Assembly: GCF_040543805.1 (NCBI RefSeq)
Contig: NZ_JBEUMS010000018.1
Coordinates: 97,918 to 161,917 of the forward strand
Direction: 5' to 3'
Length of the DNA: 64,000 bases
Source: Arcicella rosea
Lineage (GTDB): Bacteria; Bacteroidota; Bacteroidia; Cytophagales; Spirosomataceae
In this document: positions 1 through 9,243 of the stretch, one piece after another
Position numbering within the stretch: position 1 is the first letter of the stretch
How the letters are laid out: each line of letters opens with the position of its first letter
Notes under the pieces: generated by a model
What the model saw: the letters and a program-made list of their open reading frames with translations, nothing else
The model's database searches: none
What the model was told of the DNA's origin: nothing
Made by a program: the position numbers and the translations under genes

Positions 1-1329
1 TTTTTTAGTAGGGTTAATTATATCTATCATGACCGATATTTATTTGAAGCAAATATTCGCTCAGATGCTACATCTCGTTTTCCAGAAAAGGGTAGATGGG
101 GTTATTTCCCTTCATTTTCGGCAGGCTGGATAATTTCTGAAGAAAACTTTTTGAAAAATGTACTTTGGCTAGACAATCTAAAGGTAAGAGCAAGTTGGGG
201 TAAATTAGGTAACCAGAATGTAGGGGCATACCCTTATCAAAATATTGTTTCTCTTGGGCAGAACTATTCTATTGGCGGAGTATTGGCTTCTGGTGCTGCC
301 AGTAGCAGACTTAGTAATTCAGATATTACTTGGGAAAACACCACCACAACCGATATTGGCATAGAAGCAAGCTTATGGAAAGGAAAGTTAGATTTTACCT
401 TAGGAGTTTTTAAAAAGCAGACTTCTGGAGTACTTTATAGTATTGCAAGTTCAGCTACTTTAGGACTTAGTACTTCTCCAGTTAACATTGGAGGGGTGGA
501 GAATACTGGTTTTGAAGCAAGTCTAAATTACCGAACAACCATTGGTAAATTCAAACTAGGAGTATCGCCAAACTTTACAATTGTTAATAACAAAGTGACT
601 GAATTAGCCAATGGTCTTCAGCAAAATGTAGGTGCTAATCTATTTGTAGGACAGTCTCTAGGAGTAACATACGGTTATATTGCCGACGGGTTATTTAAAG
701 ATGCTAATGATGTGGCTACTTATCCTAAACAACCCTATTCAGCAGAACCTGGTTTTATAAGGTTTAAAGATATTAGTGGCCCCGACGGTGTGCCTGATGG
801 TAAGGTAGATGCTACTTACGATAGAACTTTTATCGGTAATACTGTTCCTAAATATAATTTTGGGCTTACCATTACAGCCAATTATAAAGGATTCGATTTG
901 TCAGTATTAATTCAAGGACTTGCTGGATGGAAAAAGCAGATGAATAACTATCAAGCGTTTGCTTTCTTTAACGGTGGGCAAATTCAGAGATGGCAAGTAG
1001 AAAACCGTTGGACTACAGAAAATCCCAATTCAAATGCTCTCTATCCAAAATTAACAAGCTTAAACGAGGGTAGTGGTATTATTCAATCATCTACTTACTG
1101 GAACAGAGATGCAAGTTTTGCAAGACTCAAAAACCTACAGCTAGGTTATACTTTTAGTAATAGATTAATAGAACAAATGAAGATAAGTAGGCTCAGGGTA
1201 TATTTTAGTGGACAAAACCTCCTTTCAATTAATTCATATTACCAAGGTTGGGATCCTGAAATGGCGCAAAATGGTGGATTTTATCCGCTCACAAGTGTTT
1301 ATACCTTTGGTGTAAATGTATCATTCTAA
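1..1329 (+). CDS. SusC/RagA-family TonB-dependent outer-membrane receptor, C-terminal part
   Basis: The reading frame is open from the first base, so only the last 442 residues are present and the N-terminal plug, TonB box and signal peptide lie outside the window. The visible part is the typical SusC barrel end: R-F-P near residue 25, then SWGKLGNQN, an NNYQAF segment and a terminal aromatic strand finishing in a short run that ends in Phe. SusC proteins import oligosaccharides through the outer membrane using TonB energy, with a SusD lipoprotein as lid. A susD gene follows 38 bp downstream on the same strand, which fixes the family. Substrate cannot be read from the sequence. Confidence 0.95.
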   Translation, partial: FFSRVNYIYHDRYLFEANIRSDATSRFPEKGRWGYFPSFSAGWIISEENFLKNVLWLDNLKVRASWGKLGNQNVGAYPYQNIVSLGQNYSIGGVLASGAASSRLSNSDITWENTTTTDIGIEASLWKGKLDFTLGVFKKQTSGVLYSIASSATLGLSTSPVNIGGVENTGFEASLNYRTTIGKFKLGVSPNFTIVNNKVTELANGLQQNVGANLFVGQSLGVTYGYIADGLFKDANDVATYPKQPYSAEPGFIRFKDISGPDGVPDGKVDATYDRTFIGNTVPKYNFGLTITANYKGFDLSVLIQGLAGWKKQMNNYQAFAFFNGGQIQRWQVENRWTTENPNSNALYPKLTSLNEGSGIIQSSTYWNRDASFARLKNLQLGYTFSNRLIEQMKISRLRVYFSGQNLLSINSYYQGWDPEMAQNGGFYPLTSVYTFGVNVSF

Positions 1330-1367
1330 ATTATTCTGACATATTTTTTACTAAACAATTGAAAGAC

Positions 1368-3002
1368 ATGAAATTCAATAATATATATACAACATTGCCA
1401 CCTTTCAAAATTGGATTGCTCCTTTTACTATTCTTTTCCATTTCGGCTTGTAAGAATGATTATTTTGATAAACAGCCACTTGATTCAATTTCGGATGGAA
1501 CCTTCTGGAAAACAGAAAAAGATGCCAATCTGGCATTAGTTGGATGTTACAATATTGGAGCAGGATGGTCAGGAGAAGATTTTTGGAATGCTCGTGCGGT
1601 GCTTAATCTTGACTTTATGGCTGGGCTAGGTTCTGAAAAAGAGCTAATTCCAGATCATGTTACCGATGGTACATTGAATGCTTCTTATTGGTTAACAGCC
1701 AGTATTTGGTCTAATACGTATAATAAAATTGCTAGATGTAATAATTTTTTAGATCATATAGATGCAATACCTATTGATCAAACTAAAAAGAATATAATAA
1801 AATCTGAAGTACGTACTTTAAGGGCATATTCTTTATTTAATCTAGCATTGTACTTTGGCGACATCCCTTTGCCTAAACATTTACTGACGTTGGCCGAAGC
1901 TAATTCAATTACTAGAACTTCGAAAACAGAAGTATGGACATTTGTTGAAAATGAATTAAAGGAAAGTGCTTCAATGTTGCCAGCTACTCGTCCTAGTAGC
2001 GAAATGGGACGTATTACTGCGGGAGCTGCCTTAGCGATTCTGGGTAGAGTACAAATGGCAGAAAAGAAATGGAGTGATGCAGCGGCAACCTACAAAAAGA
2101 TATTGGATAGTGGTGTTTATTCGATAGAACAGGGAGGTTTTAAAAAGTTATTTATTCAAACAGGAGAGAGTAGTAATGAGATTATTTTGGCTTCTCAGTA
2201 TCACGAGGATACTTATGGACACGTAATGTTACAATATCTTTATCCTGAAAGTTATGGAGGATGGCATCAGTTCTCTCCTTATAACGAATTAGTACAATCT
2301 TATGAATGTATTGATGGTAAAACGGTTGAGGAGTCTCCATTGTATAATCCGAATTCTCCATACACTAATCGTGATCCTAGGCTTGATCAAACGATAATGA
2401 TATCCGACCGCACAATATTTAAAGGGGTAATGTATGTTTCAAGACCAGGAACTAATTCACCTGATAGAATGAGCCGATACAATTGGAGTGGCTATTGTAT
2501 TAATAAATACATGGACTCTACCTTTGCAGGAAATTTGATGAACTATGGCGGTAACTTCACGTTGATTCGCTATGCTGAGGTACTTTTAAGTTATCTTGAA
2601 TCAAAAGTAGAAGCTGGAGATGCTATTGATCAAACATTGTTAGATGCAACCATCAATAAGGTTAGGGGTAGAGCTACTGTTAATATGCCTCCAGTAACCG
2701 TTACAGGAGCTACTTTATTGAGACCGATAATAAGAAGAGAACGTAAAGTAGAATTGGCATTTGAGGGTATTCATTATTACGATATACTGAGATGGGGCAC
2801 TGCTGCAACCGAACTAAACCGACAGTTTACAGGAATGAAGCTTACCAATTCGCCAGGTACTTATAAAGATTATCCGGTAGATGCTCAGGGCTTTTTATTG
2901 TATCAAAAGAGGGCTTTCATTGCAGGGAAAAATGAATTATGGCCAATTCCTCAATCTGAAAGAGATATTAATAAAAACTTAACTCAAAACCCTGGATATT
3001 GA
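1368..3002 (+). CDS. SusD/RagB-family nutrient-binding outer-membrane lipoprotein
   Basis: A 544-residue SusD homologue. The ATG at 1368 is preferred over an in-frame TTG at 1359 because it gives a clean lipoprotein signal (hydrophobic stretch about 13-24, lipobox ending Ser-Ala-Cys, Cys28). The body has the family's TPR-like helices (RAYSLFNLALYFGDIPLP near residue 150), an NRDPRLDQT segment and the C-terminal RRERKVELAFEGIHYYDILRWG signature. It would bind sugar at the cell surface and close over the SusC channel encoded just upstream. A strong hairpin follows the stop, so the SusCD transcript probably ends here. Confidence 0.96.
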   Translation: MKFNNIYTTLPPFKIGLLLLLFFSISACKNDYFDKQPLDSISDGTFWKTEKDANLALVGCYNIGAGWSGEDFWNARAVLNLDFMAGLGSEKELIPDHVTDGTLNASYWLTASIWSNTYNKIARCNNFLDHIDAIPIDQTKKNIIKSEVRTLRAYSLFNLALYFGDIPLPKHLLTLAEANSITRTSKTEVWTFVENELKESASMLPATRPSSEMGRITAGAALAILGRVQMAEKKWSDAAATYKKILDSGVYSIEQGGFKKLFIQTGESSNEIILASQYHEDTYGHVMLQYLYPESYGGWHQFSPYNELVQSYECIDGKTVEESPLYNPNSPYTNRDPRLDQTIMISDRTIFKGVMYVSRPGTNSPDRMSRYNWSGYCINKYMDSTFAGNLMNYGGNFTLIRYAEVLLSYLESKVEAGDAIDQTLLDATINKVRGRATVNMPPVTVTGATLLRPIIRRERKVELAFEGIHYYDILRWGTAATELNRQFTGMKLTNSPGTYKDYPVDAQGFLLYQKRAFIAGKNELWPIPQSERDINKNLTQNPGY

Positions 3003-3050
3003 TATATTTGAAAAGAGAATGTAAGAGTAACGGGTTATTTTAAAGTGAAT

Positions 3051-3082
3051 AAAGAGGTCAAAAGTTAGCTTTTGACCTCTTT
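3051..3082 (+). terminator. Rho-independent terminator after susD
   Basis: Perfect 14-bp arms at 3051-3064 and 3069-3082 with a 4-nt loop, followed by a T-rich run. It separates the SusCD pair from the propeller gene. Confidence 0.85.
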
Positions 3083-3258
3083 GTTTTTACAGCCATCGAA
3101 TCTCAAAGCTTGAAAGAATAACTTCACATTAATTAAACAAGTAGTAATATATTTTGAAAATTAACGACTATACATTTTATATAATTAACTTGTCGTTTTA
3201 TTCATTTTAAAAAACAGTTGCCATGCGATTGTTCGCATCATTAAGCAGAACTATAATT

Positions 3259-4347
3259 ATGACGTTAAACAAAATATTACTCTTTAGCTTTTTGATGATT
3301 GTTACGGCTTGCCACGGACAAGAAAAGAATAGCTCGCTTAAAGTGTCATTTACTTCCAAACCAAGCCCAACAGTAATCAAAAACTTTAAATCAGTGGGAG
3401 TAGCTCCTGATTTTGACACTACTTTAGTGAGCCAATACATCCGAAGTATTTTTGAGGACTCCAAAGGGAATTTATGGTTTGGTACTCTTGGCGAAGGCGT
3501 AGTGAGGTACGACAAAACAACTTTAACCTATTTTGCTAATCCTGATGGTTTTGAAAGCAAGTCTGTTTTTTCCATTAATGAAGATAAAAAGGGCAATATG
3601 TGGTTTGGCACCGACCAAGGAGTATATAAGTATGATTCCAAATTGGCAGTAGATAAAAGGTTTAGAAATTATACTCAAAAAGATGGGCTAAATCATATCG
3701 ACATCAGTCGAAAAAGTATTCTTGTTGATAAATCGGGGACGGTTTGGGTAGGTACACACGGTGGAGTTTATCAGTATAATCCATTAGCTGATAGTTTGGG
3801 TAATCAATGTTTCTCGTTATTTCCTTTGCTTCCGCCTATCAATGTTGCGGGCATTATGGAGGACAAGGATGGAAATATTTGGTTTGCTTCATCTAATAAA
3901 GGTGTGTTTCGTTACGATGGCAAAACGATTGTCAATTTCAACGAAAAAGAAGGTTTGGGCGAGAACTATGCAGGAGGTATCGCACAAGACAAATTGGGTA
4001 ATATGTGGTTTACCATGAAAAATGGTATCTGTAAATTTGACGGCAAAACTTTCACCGAATACACGCCCAAAGATGGTTTAGTCGGTACAGAGTTTTGGGG
4101 GATAATTATAGAAGATTCGGGTATTATATGGATTACAGCAAGAGGTAGCACTACCAGATTTGACCCATCTATTCCGCTGCCAAATCCCAAAGCATTTAAG
4201 GTATTTACCCCTACCGACGGGCTAAATTGTTGTGTACAAAGTATGTTTCAAGATAAATCAGGAAATATGTGGTGGGGTGCAGGAAGCGGACTTTTTAGGT
4301 TCAACGGCACGCAATTTTATCAAGTGAAGCAGAATGGTCCTTGGTAG
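3259..4347 (+). CDS. Two-component-regulator-type beta-propeller lipoprotein
   Basis: A 362-residue protein made almost wholly of repeated blades of the Reg_prop type (pattern: I.ED..GN.WFGT..GV.RYD), about seven copies. The ATG at 3259 is chosen because it starts a lipoprotein signal with lipobox Thr-Ala-Cys (Cys18); an in-frame ATG at 3223 would put 12 extra residues before it. In large hybrid sensors this propeller is the periplasmic sugar sensor, but here there is no membrane helix, kinase or DNA-binding domain after it. It is therefore a free, envelope-anchored propeller. A ligand-sensing or glycan-binding role next to SusCD is inference. Confidence 0.85.
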   Translation: MTLNKILLFSFLMIVTACHGQEKNSSLKVSFTSKPSPTVIKNFKSVGVAPDFDTTLVSQYIRSIFEDSKGNLWFGTLGEGVVRYDKTTLTYFANPDGFESKSVFSINEDKKGNMWFGTDQGVYKYDSKLAVDKRFRNYTQKDGLNHIDISRKSILVDKSGTVWVGTHGGVYQYNPLADSLGNQCFSLFPLLPPINVAGIMEDKDGNIWFASSNKGVFRYDGKTIVNFNEKEGLGENYAGGIAQDKLGNMWFTMKNGICKFDGKTFTEYTPKDGLVGTEFWGIIIEDSGIIWITARGSTTRFDPSIPLPNPKAFKVFTPTDGLNCCVQSMFQDKSGNMWWGAGSGLFRFNGTQFYQVKQNGPW

Positions 4348-4658
4348 GATTGATAAAATGGGAGATGTAATATAATCGTTAGTAAAATTAATAGGCATCT
4401 TGTTAGATAGGATTGTCATAAATTAAAAACTGTAATTAAGATTATTTTAAAATCATTGAACTTATTCGAATTCTTAATATTTTAAATAAGTACAGCATTT
4501 GAGGTGAAAAAATAATTTGTTCGTTTAGATGGTAGAAATTTAATATTTAAATAATTCAAGATTTACGATAAAACTTTCTTATACAAGCGATTTGGCGACG
4601 AGTATTTAAGAAAAACAAAACCAAATGGACACTTACAATTTAACTAAAGTTGACAACT
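4348..4658. other. Gene-free AT-rich gap
   Basis: About 310 bp between the propeller gene and the NTF2-like gene. No credible reading frame, RNA gene or strong hairpin was seen. Confidence 0.6.
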
Positions 4659-5036
4659 ATGACAGAAAGAGAGAAAATTATTGAAAATTATATTGAGGGC
4701 TATAATCAATTTGACGTAAACAAAATGATTATAGCTTTTGCCGACAAAATGGTTTTTGAAAATATTCAAAATGGAGAAATAAATATGACTTTAAATGGAC
4801 TTACTCAATTTAGAGAACAGGCTGAACAAGCTAAAGCTTATTTTTCCCAAAGGAAACAAACAATAAAGTCATTTAAGCATACAGTCATAACAACAGAAAT
4901 AGAAATTGATTATGATGCTATTCTTGGAATGGACTTCCCAAATGGAATGAAAAAAGGTCAACACCTAAATTTGACAGGCAAATCTATTTTTGAATTTGAG
5001 GGAAATAAGATTATTAAATTGGTAGATATAAGCTGA
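4659..5036 (+). CDS. SnoaL/NTF2-like small protein
   Basis: A 125-residue protein with the short alpha+beta layout of the SnoaL-like/NTF2 superfamily: N-terminal helix with ENYIEGYNQFDVNKM, a strand ending KMVFENI and a C-terminal strand with IFEFEGNKIIKLVDIS. The ATG at 4659 is used; an in-frame TTG lies three codons upstream. No signal peptide, so cytoplasmic. NTF2-like folds bind small ligands or act as isomerases/cyclases, and the substrate cannot be told here. It stands alone with over 150 bp on either side, and its link to the flanking sugar genes is unproven. Confidence 0.75.
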   Translation: MTEREKIIENYIEGYNQFDVNKMIIAFADKMVFENIQNGEINMTLNGLTQFREQAEQAKAYFSQRKQTIKSFKHTVITTEIEIDYDAILGMDFPNGMKKGQHLNLTGKSIFEFEGNKIIKLVDIS

Positions 5037-5187
5037 GAAATGTAACTGATAATGGAAAATTATCAATCCCTTGCTGTTTCAAATCCGCAAGATTTCACTC
5101 AAATAAAATACAAACCATACAAATCTCCCCAGAAAGCAAGGTACAAAGCTGTAACTTGCTTTTTTAGTTTAAACAATCCTAATAAAT

Positions 5188-6093
5188 ATGATAAAGTTTA
5201 GCCGTGTGCTTGCCGTACTCTTGTTGTCGAATCAATTATTGTTGGCACAGTCGAATGATGATATTTCTTCGTTGAATCTTGTCCAAAAAGGGGCTTCCTT
5301 GGTGCAAGTATCTAAGCAATTTACTTTTACAGAAGGCCCAGCGGTGGATAAAAAAGGAAATATTTTCTTTACCGACCAACCCAATGATAAAATCTGGAAA
5401 TACAGTGCGGATGGCAAACTGAGCCTTTTTATGGATAAAACGGGTCGTTCAAATGGATTGTATGTGGATAAAAAAGGAAGAATAATCGCTTGTGCGGATG
5501 AAAAAAATGAGCTTTGGGCAATTGATAAAGGGAAAGTTTCAGTTTTGTTAGATAATATCAAAGGACTAAAAGCCAATGGTCCCAATGATTTATGGATTGA
5601 CCCTAAAGGTGGAATTTACTTCACCGACCCATATTATCAGCGTGATTATTGGACAAGAAAAAAGCCTGAAATCGACAAACAAAATGTGTATTATTTAGCC
5701 AAAGGTTCAAAAGAAGTAACCCTTGTGGACGGCGACCTCAAACAGCCTAACGGTATTGTGGGTACGTCGGATGGAAAGTATTTATTTGTAGCCGATATTC
5801 GTGATAGCAAAACGTACAGATACGAAATTCAAGCAGATGGAACTTTGGCAAATCGTCAGCTTTTTGCGCCGATGGGTTCAGATGGAATGACTTTGGATAA
5901 TCAAGGGAATTTATATTTAACGGGCAGAGGCGTGACGATTTATAATAAAGAAGGCGTAAAATTGGGCAATATTCCTGTGCCATCTAATTGGGTAGGAAAT
6001 ATTTGTTTTGGAGGGAAAGACCGCAAAACTTTGTTCATTACAGCTTCCGAATCCATTTATACTTTGCAGATGCAAGTAAAAGGAGTGGAATAA
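5188..6093 (+). CDS. SMP-30/gluconolactonase/LRE-family protein, exported
   Basis: A 301-residue six-bladed propeller of the SMP-30/gluconolactonase family with a Sec signal peptide (about residues 1-20, cleavage after LLLAQ). Family landmarks seen: TEGPAVDKKGNIFFTDQ with the metal-binding Glu, the SNGLYVD segment, NGPNDLWIDPKGGIYFTDP, and QPNGIVGTSDGKYLFVAD, which supply the usual Asn/Asp metal ligands. Members hydrolyse sugar lactones with a divalent cation. Located before a DUF1080 and a Gfo/Idh/MocA gene, it could open a lactone made by periplasmic sugar oxidation; that pathway role is inference. Confidence 0.88.
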   Translation: MIKFSRVLAVLLLSNQLLLAQSNDDISSLNLVQKGASLVQVSKQFTFTEGPAVDKKGNIFFTDQPNDKIWKYSADGKLSLFMDKTGRSNGLYVDKKGRIIACADEKNELWAIDKGKVSVLLDNIKGLKANGPNDLWIDPKGGIYFTDPYYQRDYWTRKKPEIDKQNVYYLAKGSKEVTLVDGDLKQPNGIVGTSDGKYLFVADIRDSKTYRYEIQADGTLANRQLFAPMGSDGMTLDNQGNLYLTGRGVTIYNKEGVKLGNIPVPSNWVGNICFGGKDRKTLFITASESIYTLQMQVKGVE

Positions 6094-6280
6094 TTAACAG
6101 CATTCTTAAATTTGAAAGGCGTATTGGATGTTAAAATTCATTACGCTTTTTATTTTTATTCTGATACAACATCTGCAAAAAGGTTCAACCCCTACAGACC
6201 CCCCAAGATTCTTTTATAAAATCCAGTATAAAAATTATCTTAGATTCTTTTGTCAATAAATCTAATTTTATAATAAAACG

Positions 6281-7639
6281 ATGAAACAAAAGTTTTTAAG
6301 TATTTTCTTTATTATCAGTATTTTATCTTTTTCAACTTTCGCTCAGAAAGAAAAATGGACAAATTTATTTGATGGAAAAACCCTAAAAGGATTCAAACAA
6401 TTAGGCGGAAAAGCTAAGTATAGCGTAAGAAATGGTGAAATTGTAGGAACTACTGTAAAGGATACTCCTAATTCATTTTTAGCTACTGAAAAAGATTACG
6501 GTGATTTTATTTTGGAACTTGAGCTAAATGTAGCTGATGGCATGAACTCAGGTATTCAATTCAGAAGTCTTTCAAGTCCAGATTATCAAAATGGTAGAGT
6601 ACATGGTTATCAAGCAGAAGTAGATCCTTCAGAACGTGCTTGGTCTGGTGGTATTTATGACGAAGCTCGCCGTGATTGGTTGTATATTCCAAACATTAAT
6701 CCAGAAGCAAAAAAGGCTTTCAAATTACATGGACAATGGAATAAGTATCGTATCGAAGCGATTGGAAATGTAATTCGTACTTGGGTAAACGATGTGCCTG
6801 TTTCAAATTTAGTAGATGATGTGACTGCCAAAGGATTTATTGCTTTGCAAGTACACTCTATCTATGCTAATATGACAGAAGGCATGGAAATTCGTTGGAG
6901 AAATATTAAAATCCAAACAGAAAATCTAACTCCTCGTCCGACAGACAATACGCCTGTCATCAATTTAACCTTGAATACTTTATCTGCACAAGAAAAAGCA
7001 CAAGGCGTAAAATTATTATTCAACGGTAAAGATTTTACAGGTTGGAGAGGCGTTCACCAAGATGCAATGCCAACAATTCACTGGAAAGTAGTGGATGGAA
7101 CAATTAATGTAAGTCCATCTGATGGTTCTGAAACAGGAAACGATATTGTAAGTACCGAACAGTACGGGGCATTTGAATTAACTTTTGAGTTTAAATTGAC
7201 AGAAGGTGCAAACTCTGGCGTTAAATACTTTGTGAATGAAGCCTTTGATTCGAATGGAAAATCTGGGATTGGTTTAGAGTATCAAGTATTAGATGATGAA
7301 CGTCATCCAGATGCAAAAATGGGTTCTATCGGTAACCGTACCATGAGCAGTTTATATGATTTAATTCCTTCGTATAAATTAGACAAACGTTTCCAACGCA
7401 AAATTGGCGAATGGAATCAAGCAAGAGTAATTGTGTATCCAAACAACATCGTTCAACACTGGTTGAATGGCTTTAAAGTAGTTGAATATGAACGTAACAG
7501 TAACATTTTCAAAGCTTTAGTAGCAAGAAGTAAATATGAAAAATACAATGGTTTCGGTGCGGGCGAAAAAGGAAATATCTTAATCCAAGACCACGGTAAT
7601 AATGTTTCGTTTAAAAATATCAAGATTAAAACGTTGTGA
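6281..7639 (+). CDS. Tandem DUF1080 (3-keto-disaccharide hydrolase family) exported protein
   Basis: A 452-residue exported protein (signal peptide about 1-21, ending TFAQ) with two copies of the DUF1080/PF06439 concanavalin-like fold. Copy one begins WTNLFDGKTLKGFKQLGG and ends with WRNIKIQTE (about 25-210); copy two begins KLLFNGKDFTGWRGV and ends SFKNIKIKT (about 242-452). Both keep the NSGI/NSGV and YEYQ/LEYQVLDD-type core. Pfam names this family 3-keto-disaccharide hydrolase, acting on sugars oxidised at C3. The adjacent Gfo/Idh/MocA oxidoreductase, 119 bp downstream, is the usual partner that would make or reduce the 3-keto sugar. The double-domain form is longer than the common single-domain members. 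Confidence 0.92.
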   Translation: MKQKFLSIFFIISILSFSTFAQKEKWTNLFDGKTLKGFKQLGGKAKYSVRNGEIVGTTVKDTPNSFLATEKDYGDFILELELNVADGMNSGIQFRSLSSPDYQNGRVHGYQAEVDPSERAWSGGIYDEARRDWLYIPNINPEAKKAFKLHGQWNKYRIEAIGNVIRTWVNDVPVSNLVDDVTAKGFIALQVHSIYANMTEGMEIRWRNIKIQTENLTPRPTDNTPVINLTLNTLSAQEKAQGVKLLFNGKDFTGWRGVHQDAMPTIHWKVVDGTINVSPSDGSETGNDIVSTEQYGAFELTFEFKLTEGANSGVKYFVNEAFDSNGKSGIGLEYQVLDDERHPDAKMGSIGNRTMSSLYDLIPSYKLDKRFQRKIGEWNQARVIVYPNNIVQHWLNGFKVVEYERNSNIFKALVARSKYEKYNGFGAGEKGNILIQDHGNNVSFKNIKIKTL

Positions 7640-7650
7640 TTTTTTGTGAT

Positions 7651-7710
7651 TAGTGATTGGTAATTAGATTTTTAATTCTTGTAAAACATTAAACAAATCA
7701 CCAATCACTA
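7651..7710. repeat. Low-complexity inverted repeat between DUF1080 and oxidoreductase genes
   Basis: Word-like repeat around GTGATTAGTGATTGG, with 14-bp arms at 7651-7664 and 7697-7710 (one mismatch). It may form a hairpin in the intercistronic RNA. Similar simple-word inverted repeats occur in other gaps of this window. Confidence 0.6.
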
Positions 7711-7758
7711 TTTACTAATCACCCATCACTTAAAATTAAATTCATTTACAAATAAACT

Positions 7759-9093
7759 ATGGAAAGAAGAGAATTTATCCAAAAAACAACCTTTGCTTCA
7801 TTAGGAGCATTGACATTTAGTGCTAAATCTTACGCTAAAATTATCGGTGCAAACGACCGTGTAAGAGTAGGTTGTGTAGGTTTTTCTGACCGTCACAGAG
7901 CTTCTCATGTGGGTCCATTCAAGGCTTTACAAAAAGAAATGAACTTTGAAATGACAGCTCTTTCTGATTTATGGAATCGTCGTAGAGAAGAAGGAAAAGC
8001 ATTTTTAGATAAGCAATTGGGAAGTGATGTAAAAGTATTTAGAAATAACGAAGAGCTTTACGATTCTAAAATGGTAGATGCTGTGTTTATTTCAACAGCA
8101 GATTTCCAACATGCTTTGCATACTATTGAAGCCGTAAAAGCTGGTTGTGATACTTATACTGAGAAACCATTGGCAGAAACAATGGAAGATGCTCGTGCAG
8201 TATTGAAAGCGGTTAAAAATTCAAAGCAAATTGTTCAAATTGGTTCGCAACGTAGAAGTGGTGAAAATTACTTTGCTGCTGAAGATTTTATCAAATCTGG
8301 TAAATTTGGTCCTATTGTAATGGTAGAATTGATGTGGAACGTAAACCAACCAGAACGTTGGAGAAGACCTGAATTGGTGAAAAACTTAAAAGAAACCGAT
8401 GTAGATTGGAAACGTTATTTGATGAATCGTCCTTACGAAGCATTCGATCCACGTAAATACTTAGAATATCGTTTATTCTGGCCATATTCTTCAGGAATTC
8501 CGGGACAATGGATGTCTCACCAAATTGATACAGTTCACTGGTTTACTGGTTTGCCACACCCAAGAAGCGTAGTAGCTAATGGAGGAATTTATCAGTGGAA
8601 AGATGGTCGTTCAAATGCAGATACTTTAACAGTTGTATTTGATTACGGTCCATTAGATGATCCTAAATCAGGCTTCCAAGTACAATTTACTTCTCGTTTC
8701 TCAAACTCAGCAGGTGAAACAAAAGAATTGTATTACTCAAATGGTGGTATGATTAACTTAGATACTAACGAAATTTCTTCAACAGGAGGTTTAACAGAAG
8801 GTCATGCCAAAACAATGGGCTTGAAAGCTAATTTGTTAGCGCCAATGAAGCTTGAAGGACAAAAAGTAGCTTCAGATGCAAACACTGGTGGAGATCCATT
8901 GACGTTCAGTCACATTAAAAACTGGATGGAATGTGTACGTTCACGTAAGCAAAGCCATGCACCAATTGAAGCTGGTTACTCGCATTCAATTGCAACAATC
9001 ATGTCGAACGCTGCTTACAGAACAGGCTTGAAAGTTACTTTCGATGAGAAAACACAAGAAGTATTAGCAGGAGGAAAAGTATTCAAATACTAG
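7759..9093 (+). CDS. Gfo/Idh/MocA-family oxidoreductase, Tat-exported
   Basis: A 444-residue NAD(P)-dependent sugar oxidoreductase. The N-terminus MERREFIQKTT followed by a small-residue hydrophobic stretch is a twin-arginine signal, as in many Bacteroidota members that act in the periplasm with a tightly bound cofactor. The Rossmann domain follows (RVGCVGFSDR), with the family's TEKPLAETMEDA motif whose Glu-Lys-Pro contacts nicotinamide and substrate. The C-terminal domain carries HQIDTVHWFTGLPHP with the conserved histidine. With the DUF1080 protein and gluconolactonase it forms a plausible sugar-oxidation module. A terminator follows 23 bp after the stop. Confidence 0.93.
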   Translation: MERREFIQKTTFASLGALTFSAKSYAKIIGANDRVRVGCVGFSDRHRASHVGPFKALQKEMNFEMTALSDLWNRRREEGKAFLDKQLGSDVKVFRNNEELYDSKMVDAVFISTADFQHALHTIEAVKAGCDTYTEKPLAETMEDARAVLKAVKNSKQIVQIGSQRRSGENYFAAEDFIKSGKFGPIVMVELMWNVNQPERWRRPELVKNLKETDVDWKRYLMNRPYEAFDPRKYLEYRLFWPYSSGIPGQWMSHQIDTVHWFTGLPHPRSVVANGGIYQWKDGRSNADTLTVVFDYGPLDDPKSGFQVQFTSRFSNSAGETKELYYSNGGMINLDTNEISSTGGLTEGHAKTMGLKANLLAPMKLEGQKVASDANTGGDPLTFSHIKNWMECVRSRKQSHAPIEAGYSHSIATIMSNAAYRTGLKVTFDEKTQEVLAGGKVFKY

Positions 9094-9116
9094 TTGTTAA
9101 TATCATTGTTGAATAT

Positions 9117-9152
9117 AAAAGCCTACCAGAGCATTGTTTCTGGTAGGCTTTT
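9117..9152 (+). terminator. Rho-independent terminator after the oxidoreductase gene
   Basis: 14-bp arms at 9117-9130 and 9139-9152 followed by a T-rich stretch. It closes the sugar-oxidation genes. The A-rich left flank could also serve the convergent methyltransferase gene. Confidence 0.85.
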
Positions 9153-9243
9153 TAGTTTTTACTTCTTGAGTAAATTGCTTAAAGAGACAATCAACTCTTT
9201 TATTCAGATGCGACTTAAGTCGCACCCTAATGAAAATTAAAGA

